Source of the DNA: Planctomycetota bacterium
Lineage (GTDB): Bacteria > Planctomycetota > Phycisphaerae > WQYP01 > JAJZKY01
Assembly (NCBI GenBank): GCA_021803885.1
Contig: JAJZKY010000212.1
Location: forward strand, 1-7,429
Direction of reading: 5' to 3'
Length of the DNA stretch: 7,429 nucleotides
Of this stretch, positions 1-5,234 are shown piece after piece (the first letter of the stretch is position 1; every line of letters begins with the position of its first letter). Below the pieces are notes generated by a model that searched no databases, was not told the DNA's origin, and worked only from the letters and a program-made list of their open reading frames with translations. Position numbers and translations under genes: made by a program.

Positions 1-798
1 GAATACGCCGATGAATACAGAGGGCAATACCCGCTGGCCAACGATTGGAATTTCCCGTTTGGAGATCAGATTTATGCCGGCGGGCCGCATGGCACCACGT
101 ACCCGATAGCGGGTCTGGCCTTGCTTTACTATGATTCTTTTGGTGTGGAAAGTGGAACTATGCCGTCTGGTGGATCAGGTGGAATTATGATTCCGTCAAC
201 CGCAAGGCCCGGCATCCTGAGCCCGACGGCAACTGGTTTAAGCCTTTTATTCTGTCCGGACACCGAGAGCGGCGTTGCGCAGGAATCGCAGATCGGGCCG
301 CAAGTCAATCCCGAGGGAGGTGTATGCAATTATGACAAGCAAGGACTCCTCACAACATGGTGGTTATCCTTGGGCTTATGCTATTGGATTGATCGTGGTA
401 GTGATTATAAAGCCGCTTACGATGCACCCGCTGTAGCGGGCTACTATCCAGGGATGACAGTAACCGGTAACATGCAGTCCGGCAATTTGAGTAATGACTG
501 GTTTTTTTTAAACGCCGATCCCGGCCACGAGCCGGCTTTAAACCCGCAATCCAACCCCGGAACACTATTGGTAACGGATAACGCCATGTTTCAGGATGCC
601 GGTGCTACGACCGGTAAGTCTGGATGGCCTGCGGCGGCGGATCCCTACTATGCGGATTCCAACTATGTAGACGGCTCACTGGGTAATTATTTACCCGCCG
701 GATCGCATGAAATGTACAATGATGGGTCTGTGCGGTGGGTGCCGATGTCCAATATCAAGGCACGCTTTTATGGCAGTGGAATCTATCTGGGCTGGTAA
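1..798 (+). CDS. Pseudopilin-like H-X9-DG / DUF1559-type protein, C-terminal part (5' partial)
   Basis: Reading frame 1 is open from the first base, so the 265 visible residues are the C-terminal part of a longer protein. The missing N-terminus would be expected to carry the type IV prepilin-like cleavage/membrane segment of this family. The visible part begins YADEYRGQYPLAN, the segment that usually follows the N-terminal helix in these proteins, then has a Cys block (LLFCPDTESG, residues 81-90) typical of the family. It ends with HEMYNDGSVRWVPMSNI, matching the C-terminal 'H-X9-DG' signature region (DGSV followed by W and a basic tail). The position ten residues before the DG, usually His, is Leu here, so the signature is degenerate. 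Such proteins are abundant in planctomycetes and relatives, where they are thought to be exported pseudopilins or surface proteins of unproven role. The TTG at 121 is internal, not the start. The stop is 40 bases before the next gene, suggesting one transcript. Confidence 0.8.
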   Translation, partial: EYADEYRGQYPLANDWNFPFGDQIYAGGPHGTTYPIAGLALLYYDSFGVESGTMPSGGSGGIMIPSTARPGILSPTATGLSLLFCPDTESGVAQESQIGPQVNPEGGVCNYDKQGLLTTWWLSLGLCYWIDRGSDYKAAYDAPAVAGYYPGMTVTGNMQSGNLSNDWFFLNADPGHEPALNPQSNPGTLLVTDNAMFQDAGATTGKSGWPAAADPYYADSNYVDGSLGNYLPAGSHEMYNDGSVRWVPMSNIKARFYGSGIYLGW

Positions 799-825
799 AG
801 TGTGGCGTTTTTCATTTATGGTCAA

Positions 826-831
826 AAGGAG
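826..831 (+). promoter_or_regulatory. Ribosome binding site for the beta-helix gene
   Basis: AAGGAG lies 7 bases upstream of GTG 839 and fixes that codon as the start. An ATG at 834 is only 2 bases from this site and is followed at once by TAG, so it cannot encode the protein. A longer in-frame extension back to ATG 707 would overlap the preceding gene and place the Tat motif about 50 residues inside the protein. Confidence 0.8.
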
Positions 832-838
832 TTATGTA

Positions 839-2212
839 GTGACTGAATTTTCCAGACGCAAGTGGTTGGCCTTGGCCGGAATGACTGGGGTGGCGATGGC
901 GGGACGCGGTGCCATGGGGGCGGTAACACAAATTCATAGTGGTGGCGGATATGCTGCAAATCCGTTCGCCCGTAGTGTGCTGAAGTTCGGTGCACGGGGT
1001 GACGCGAGGAAGGATAATACGGCGGCGTTTCAGAAAGCGTTGGATGCCGCACATTCCGCTGGCGGCGGCATTGTCCATGTGCCAGTGGGGCGATATCTAT
1101 TTAAGGGCCATTTGACCATGCCATCCAATACTTCGCTGGAGGGCGTGTTCCTGGCCCCGCCCTGTATTGCCAATACGGCAAGCGGATCGATGTTGCTGTC
1201 CACCGAGGGGCGAGGCAGAGCGGACGGACCGCCATTCATTGGCGTCAACGGCTGGAACTGCACCATCCGCGGCTTGGGAATCTACTATCCGGATCAAGAC
1301 CCCAATGCGACGGAGCCGGTGCCGTATCCGTGGGCCATTGGGCGGATCACGGAATCGCAGGTTGTTGAGGATATGTCGGTTATTGATGTCGCATTGACCA
1401 ATCCATATCAGGGGATCAATCTTGCGGGAGCTCCGCGGCATTACATTGCCCGGGTGTACGGACATCCCATTAAAACAGGTTTAATCGCGGATCACATTGA
1501 GGATATTGGCCGTATTGAAAACATTCATTTCTGGCCCTTTTGGCCCTGCACGGGAGGGTCTCCTGTGTGCAACTGGATTCAGGCGCATGGCACATCCTTT
1601 ATCTTCGGGCGATCAGATTGGCAGTATGTATTCAACACTTTTTCGTGGGGTTATCGCATCGGCTATCAGTTTATAAAGACGCCCAGCGGTACCTGCAACG
1701 GGAATTTTCTGGGCATTGGTGCCGACTCAACCTTTGAAGCTCTTCGCGTTGACGCGGCGCAACCCGCCAGCGGCCTGTTGATCACCAACGGTGAATTCGT
1801 CGGTATGATGGGCGCTGAATCGCAAGGTTTCGTCATCGGCCCGAAAAACACAGCCCAAGTCAGCATGAATAACTGCGCTTTCTGGGGGCCATCCAACCGC
1901 ATCGGTACCATCCAAGGAACCGGGCCGGTCAGCATGATTGGCTGTAATTTTCAGGCATGGGATAAACGTGGGCGCGGCGAGCCAGCGATTCTGTGCGATG
2001 GTGCTCCGACCAACATCATGGGTTGCCAGTTTCTGGCTCCCGGGAGGAAAAAGGCGGTACGTATCAGGAAAGGTTGTGCCGGGGCCGTTATTACGGGTAA
2101 TACCAGTATGGGCAGCGCGTTTACCGTGGATCGCCCGTCTGGATTGCCGCGAACACGGTTCCAAATTCACTCCAATATCGCGTGCCCATCGCAATGGCGC
2201 GATGCTTTCTAA
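839..2212 (+). CDS. Tat-exported right-handed beta-helix protein, pectate lyase / GH28-related superfamily
   Basis: This 457-residue protein starts at GTG 839. The N-terminus has a Tat signal: SRRKWLAL at residues 5-12, a hydrophobic stretch to about 22, and likely cleavage near AMGA (25-28). Residues 47-90 match the Pectate_lyase_3 / GH28-related entry region: FGARGD (50-55), a DNTAAFQKAL helix (59-68), then GGGIVHVPVGRYLF (75-88). The remainder, to about 420, is repetitive, Gly/Asn-rich and short-stranded with N-G-x-F and N-C-x-F turns (for example NGEF 317-320, NNCAFWG 344-350, GCNF 368-371), as in a parallel beta-helix. A conserved-looking block IQAHGTSFIFGRSDW (247-261) sits mid-helix. 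I do not see the NTD, DD, GHG and RIK catalytic signatures of true GH28 polygalacturonases, so lyase, hydrolase or binding function is open. Eleven cysteines follow the signal, unusual unless some form disulfides after export. Neighbouring exported carbohydrate-active genes suggest polysaccharide processing in the periplasm or outside the cell. Confidence 0.85.
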   Translation: MTEFSRRKWLALAGMTGVAMAGRGAMGAVTQIHSGGGYAANPFARSVLKFGARGDARKDNTAAFQKALDAAHSAGGGIVHVPVGRYLFKGHLTMPSNTSLEGVFLAPPCIANTASGSMLLSTEGRGRADGPPFIGVNGWNCTIRGLGIYYPDQDPNATEPVPYPWAIGRITESQVVEDMSVIDVALTNPYQGINLAGAPRHYIARVYGHPIKTGLIADHIEDIGRIENIHFWPFWPCTGGSPVCNWIQAHGTSFIFGRSDWQYVFNTFSWGYRIGYQFIKTPSGTCNGNFLGIGADSTFEALRVDAAQPASGLLITNGEFVGMMGAESQGFVIGPKNTAQVSMNNCAFWGPSNRIGTIQGTGPVSMIGCNFQAWDKRGRGEPAILCDGAPTNIMGCQFLAPGRKKAVRIRKGCAGAVITGNTSMGSAFTVDRPSGLPRTRFQIHSNIACPSQWRDAF

Positions 2213-2253
2213 TCGTTGGCGGCCTTTGGCGGGGCAGGCTAGCGGCTATACAT

Positions 2254-2259
2254 TATAAT
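2254..2259 (+). promoter_or_regulatory. Possible -10 element (TATAAT) upstream of the GH92 gene
   Basis: A perfect TATAAT hexamer lies in the 80-base gap before the GH92 gene, 33 bases from its start codon, inside an AT-rich stretch. No good -35 box stands at the usual 16-18 base spacing (GGGGCA at 17), so this is weak: it could be an internal promoter of an operon or chance. The gap also has TTGGCGG twice (2216-2222 and 2226-2232), 10 bases apart, just upstream. Confidence 0.25.
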
Positions 2260-2281
2260 TTTCTTGCTTTTCGGCATGGCT

Positions 2282-2287
2282 AAGGAG
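2282..2287 (+). promoter_or_regulatory. Ribosome binding site for the GH92 gene
   Basis: AAGGAG stands 5 bases before GTG 2293. It lies in a leader (AAGGAGTTAT) identical over ten bases to that before the beta-helix gene at 826-835, and supports the GTG start immediately ahead of the Tat signal. Confidence 0.8.
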
Positions 2288-2292
2288 TTATT

Positions 2293-4830
2293 GTGAGTAC
2301 GCTTATTTCGGACGGTCTTCAGCGGCGCGATTTTCTCAAGGCATTCATGGCTGCGGCGGGGATGGCTGCGGTCGGTTCACTGACGGCGGGTTGTGCCACT
2401 GAGAACGGTATCCAAGCCGACAACAATTCCATGGAATTGACAGGCAGCGCCACTGCGTCAGCATCATCTGGCCGGTTCGCGGGTCTAGTGCGTCCGATCA
2501 TCGGCACCGGTTGGCATGGGCATACGTTTCCCGGAGCGACGATGCCCTTTGGGCTGGTGCAGCTTAGCCCCGATACGGTGGGGCCGCCGGAACCGAAGTG
2601 GAACGGGTGGGACATGTATGATTGGGATCATTATTGCGGCGGTTATCATTATCCGGACAATACGATCCTTGGGTTCAGCCACACTCACATTTCAGGAACC
2701 GGCGCACAGGAATTGGGCGATGTATTGGTGATGCCCGTGGTGGATGGGCGGAATTGGGGATGGAATTCCGGCGCTCCGGGAAAAGAACATGAAGCGCAAA
2801 TCGAAGCATTAGGCTCGGATACCGGTTGGGTTTCCAGAGACAAGGACACCGGCTATTCATCCCGTTTTTCACATCAGCAGGAAATAGTCCGGGCCGGTTA
2901 TTACAGCGTATATCTGCAAACGCCACGGGTGAAAGCGGAAGTAACGGCCACGCCCCGTAGCGGCATGCACCGTTATACCTATCCGGCGTTGCCGATGGAG
3001 AAGCGTCGCGGGATAATGTTGGATCTGGTGCATGGGTTAGGCAACGCCCCGTATCACGCCGAGTTAACGATTGAAAGTCCCACCCGAATCAGCGGCAAAC
3101 GTTATAGCCACGGTTGGGCTAAGAATCGGCAGGCTTATTTTGTCATGGAATTCAGCGCTCCGATTCAGTCGTATGATGTGCTGGTGGATGGCCATGTTAC
3201 CAGCCACATTTCTCCCCGGCCAAAACACTTTTCCGCCACGCGGATTAAGGCAATTTTTCAATGGGATCATGCGGCGGTAAACCCCGATCAACCACTGTTG
3301 CTACGGGTGGGTATTTCCGGCACGGGTATTGAAGGCGCGGCTAAAAATCTCGCCACGGAGATTCCGCACTGGGATTTTGATGCCCTTGAACAACAGACGC
3401 AACAGGTATGGAATGAGGCGTTGGGCGTGCTGGATGCTGATTTGCCCACTACGGAATTGGCCCAGACATTCTACTCCAGCGCCTATCATGCCATGATGGG
3501 CCCCACCACTTTTAATGATGTGGATGGCACCTTCCGTGGTGAAGATTTTAAAAACCATCGCAACCCCGGTTTTACCAATTACACGACGATTTCGATCTGG
3601 GATATTTACCGCGGTGAATTTCCGTTTATCATGCTGACTCAGCCGCATCGCACCAATGATATCATTAATACCTTGCTGGCGGATTATCGCCAGTTCAACG
3701 AGCACACACTGCCGATTTGGCCGTTATGGGCCAATGAAACTTGGTCCATGACCGGGTTTAACGCAGTCGCCATGATTCTTGGCGCGTATACCCGCGGCTT
3801 CCGGGGATATGATGTCGAAGCGGTTTATGCTGCCATGCGGGATACCGCGTTGGTCGGAGCTAATTATAATGGCAACAAAGAACTGCAAGCGGAATTCAGT
3901 CGGTGCGGCTACGTGATTTCCGGTCCCGCCACATCACGCGAGATGAGAAGCGTTCCGGGCAAAGAATCGGTGTCGTGCACGCTGGATTTTGCCTACGACT
4001 ATTGGTGTGTGGGGGCTATGGCCCAATTGTTGGGCAAACATGATGACGCGGCGAAGTTTTATAAACTGGGGCAGAATTATAAAAATCTATTTGATCCCAA
4101 GACCGGCTTTATGCGAGGCAAATTGGCGAACGGTCAATGGCGCGAACCTTTCCGCCCGGATCAGAATGAATGGTACGATTATACCGAGTCTGATGCTTGG
4201 CAGACGACATTTAACGTCGTACAGGATGTGCAAGGATTGATTGATTTATATGGTGGTGATAAGCCATTTATCGCCAAGATCGACGCCTTCTTCGCTGCTC
4301 GCTCAAAAGTCTATAACTATGATCCTGACATTACCGGCATGGTGGGTCAGGATGCCCAGGGCAATGAACCCAGCAACCACATTCCCTATCTGTATCCGTT
4401 TGCCGGTGCGGCCTGGAAAACCCAGTATTGGATACGTAAGGTGCTGGGGCTTTACAACAACACGCCCAATGGCATTCCGGGCAATGATGATATTGGCCAA
4501 ATCTCCAGTTGTTTTACGATGGGGGCGTTGGGGTTCTATCCGGTCAATGCCGCCACCGGCGTGTATGTGATCGGCAGCCCGCTGGTGAACCGCGCTAAAA
4601 TAAATAATCCGGCCACGGGCACAACTTTCAGTATCATCGCCGATAACAATTCGCCTGAGAACTGCTATATTCAAAGCGCCAAACTTAATGGCAAGGAATT
4701 AACGCGCTCGTGGTTTACCCATGGCGATATTGTCGCCGGCGGCGAATTGTATTTCCGCATGGGCCATAAGCCCAATAAGGATTGGGCCGCAGCCAAGGCG
4801 GATCGCCCACCTTCCGGCCTGGTGCGGTGA
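2293..4830 (+). CDS. GH92 family exo-alpha-mannosidase, Tat-exported probable lipoprotein
   Basis: This 845-residue protein starts at GTG 2293. The N-terminus combines a Tat motif (QRRDFLKAF, residues 10-18) with TAGC (31-34), a lipobox-like site at Cys34. A Ser/Ala-rich linker follows to about 60. The catalytic region has the GH92 hallmarks in order: RPIIGTGWHGHTFPGATMPF (67-86) with LSPDT (91-95), GFSHTHISGTGAQELGD (127-143), SIWDIYRGEFPF (434-445), YTESDAWQ (630-637), GNEPSNHIPYLYPFAG (690-705) and GNDDIGQISSCF (730-741) followed by GALGFYPV. In this Ca2+-dependent inverting family, a Glu acts as acid and Asp residues near the GNDD-type motif help activate water. E632 and D732/D733 are the likely counterparts here, by recall of motifs rather than alignment. 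The protein ends in a normal family-like tail (GGELYFRMG, DRPPSGL), so it looks full length and intact. Linkage specificity (alpha-1,2, -1,3, -1,4, -1,6 or phospho-mannose) cannot be read with certainty. It is expected to trim mannose from glycans on the membrane's outer face or in the periplasm. Confidence 0.95.
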   Translation: MSTLISDGLQRRDFLKAFMAAAGMAAVGSLTAGCATENGIQADNNSMELTGSATASASSGRFAGLVRPIIGTGWHGHTFPGATMPFGLVQLSPDTVGPPEPKWNGWDMYDWDHYCGGYHYPDNTILGFSHTHISGTGAQELGDVLVMPVVDGRNWGWNSGAPGKEHEAQIEALGSDTGWVSRDKDTGYSSRFSHQQEIVRAGYYSVYLQTPRVKAEVTATPRSGMHRYTYPALPMEKRRGIMLDLVHGLGNAPYHAELTIESPTRISGKRYSHGWAKNRQAYFVMEFSAPIQSYDVLVDGHVTSHISPRPKHFSATRIKAIFQWDHAAVNPDQPLLLRVGISGTGIEGAAKNLATEIPHWDFDALEQQTQQVWNEALGVLDADLPTTELAQTFYSSAYHAMMGPTTFNDVDGTFRGEDFKNHRNPGFTNYTTISIWDIYRGEFPFIMLTQPHRTNDIINTLLADYRQFNEHTLPIWPLWANETWSMTGFNAVAMILGAYTRGFRGYDVEAVYAAMRDTALVGANYNGNKELQAEFSRCGYVISGPATSREMRSVPGKESVSCTLDFAYDYWCVGAMAQLLGKHDDAAKFYKLGQNYKNLFDPKTGFMRGKLANGQWREPFRPDQNEWYDYTESDAWQTTFNVVQDVQGLIDLYGGDKPFIAKIDAFFAARSKVYNYDPDITGMVGQDAQGNEPSNHIPYLYPFAGAAWKTQYWIRKVLGLYNNTPNGIPGNDDIGQISSCFTMGALGFYPVNAATGVYVIGSPLVNRAKINNPATGTTFSIIADNNSPENCYIQSAKLNGKELTRSWFTHGDIVAGGELYFRMGHKPNKDWAAAKADRPPSGLVR

Positions 4831-4838
4831 GCATCGAA

Positions 4839-4854
4839 ACGCTCCAGTGAGCGT
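4839..4854 (+). other. Short hairpin after the GH92 stop codon
   Basis: ACGCTC and GAGCGT form a perfect 6-bp stem around a 4-base loop (CAGT), beginning 8 bases after the stop codon. No run of T follows, so it is not a standard intrinsic terminator. It could protect the mRNA 3' end or be a weak attenuator. Confidence 0.35.
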
Positions 4855-4991
4855 AACGGATTTGGAATGAATCGTATTTCAGCAATCGGAAGCGTATGTT
4901 TTTAGAAAGGATGCCTGTATAATAAGAAGTTTAACATTGTGGCGATGGATTGCGGTTGCCGGCGGCCTGCTGCGAATTCGCTTTGTCAATT

Positions 4992-5009
4992 CCGTAACAG
5001 CCATTACGG
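4992..5009. repeat. Inverted repeat CCGTAA-N6-TTACGG
   Basis: Two perfect 6-base arms are separated by CAGCCA. The 18-base span is the size of a typical dimeric-regulator site, but 6-base dyads arise by chance fairly often in 400 bases. Confidence 0.35.
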
Positions 5010-5044
5010 TTGATATTCATCGCTCATAATTGAAACATATTATT

Positions 5045-5073
5045 TTGAAGGCATGGATTCTATCTGGTATATC
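5045..5073 (+). promoter_or_regulatory. Possible sigma70-type promoter for the six-hairpin gene
   Basis: TTGAAG (5045-5050) and TATATC (5068-5073) are 17 bases apart, and TGG directly precedes the second hexamer, giving an extended -10 (TGn). It would leave a roughly 155-base leader before ATG 5235, containing the 5151-5169 dyad. A second -10-like hexamer TATACT (5077-5082) overlaps just downstream. This is a pattern match only; promoter rules for PVC bacteria are poorly established. Confidence 0.3.
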
Positions 5074-5150
5074 CTGTATACTGCGGTTGAGGAAACATTT
5101 GTCCATAAGGCCGCACGTCCGTGTTCCCAAGGCTTTGGCCATCGGAACAA

Positions 5151-5169
5151 CATGGACAGGATGTCCATG
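5151..5169. promoter_or_regulatory. Perfect 8+8 bp dyad, candidate operator
   Basis: CATGGACA and TGTCCATG are perfect reverse complements separated by GGA, a 19-base palindromic site 65 bases upstream of ATG 5235 and downstream of the possible promoter. It fits a dimeric repressor or activator site. As RNA it could instead fold into a short stem with a tight 3-base loop. The regulator is unknown. Confidence 0.45.
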
Positions 5170-5223
5170 CCACATGAGGGTTGTATCAATGCGGGCTGCG
5201 TGTAGTATATCATGGTAATATTT

Positions 5224-5227
5224 GGAG
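5224..5227 (+). promoter_or_regulatory. Ribosome binding site for the six-hairpin gene
   Basis: GGAG lies 7 bases before ATG 5235, a normal spacing. It supports this start, which directly precedes a Tat signal. Confidence 0.75.
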
Positions 5228-5234
5228 AAAACCT

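Larger units (their letters stand above)
4831..5234 (+). other. 404-base intergenic region with several inverted repeats
   Basis: This is the only stretch over 300 bases without a supported gene. It contains a short hairpin just after the GH92 stop, a 10-bp palindrome GCGAATTCGC (4972-4981), a dyad CCGTAA-N6-TTACGG (4992-5009), a possible promoter (5045-5073) and a strong 8+8 bp dyad (5151-5169). It ends with the ribosome binding site of the next gene. Short open frames occur (for example 4937-5029, 5030-5218 and 5053-5205), but none has a convincing ribosome binding site or recognisable protein. The length and density of dyads suggest a regulated promoter region for the downstream gene; a decayed small gene is the alternative. 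Confidence 0.6.

Noticed and set aside
121..123. TTG as start of the pseudopilin-like gene
   Set aside because: The frame is open to the left edge of the window, and residues before it (YADEYRGQYP) match the family, so the gene begins upstream.
707..838. Upstream ATG as start of the beta-helix protein
   Set aside because: It would overlap the end of the pseudopilin gene and add 44 residues ahead of the Tat signal. AAGGAG before GTG 839 gives the correct start.
1727..2194. Minus-strand open frame of 155 codons
   Set aside because: It is antisense to the beta-helix coding region, whose frame has clear family motifs. It is explained as a shadow of codon bias.
4839..4860. Rho-independent terminator after the GH92 gene
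   Set aside because: The 6-bp hairpin is not followed by a T run, so it does not meet the pattern. It is kept only as a hairpin.
4914..4923. TATAAT at 4918-4923 as a promoter
   Set aside because: There is no -35-like hexamer at suitable spacing and more than 300 bases to the next gene start.
5053..5205. 50-codon ATG frame in the gap, encoding a Cys/His/Met-containing peptide
   Set aside because: AAGG is only 1 base from the ATG, too close for translation, and it overlaps the dyad. No family was recognised.
5030..5218. 62-codon open frame in the 404-base gap
   Set aside because: It has a TTG start without a ribosome binding site, no recognisable domain and unusual composition, and it spans the candidate promoter and dyad.
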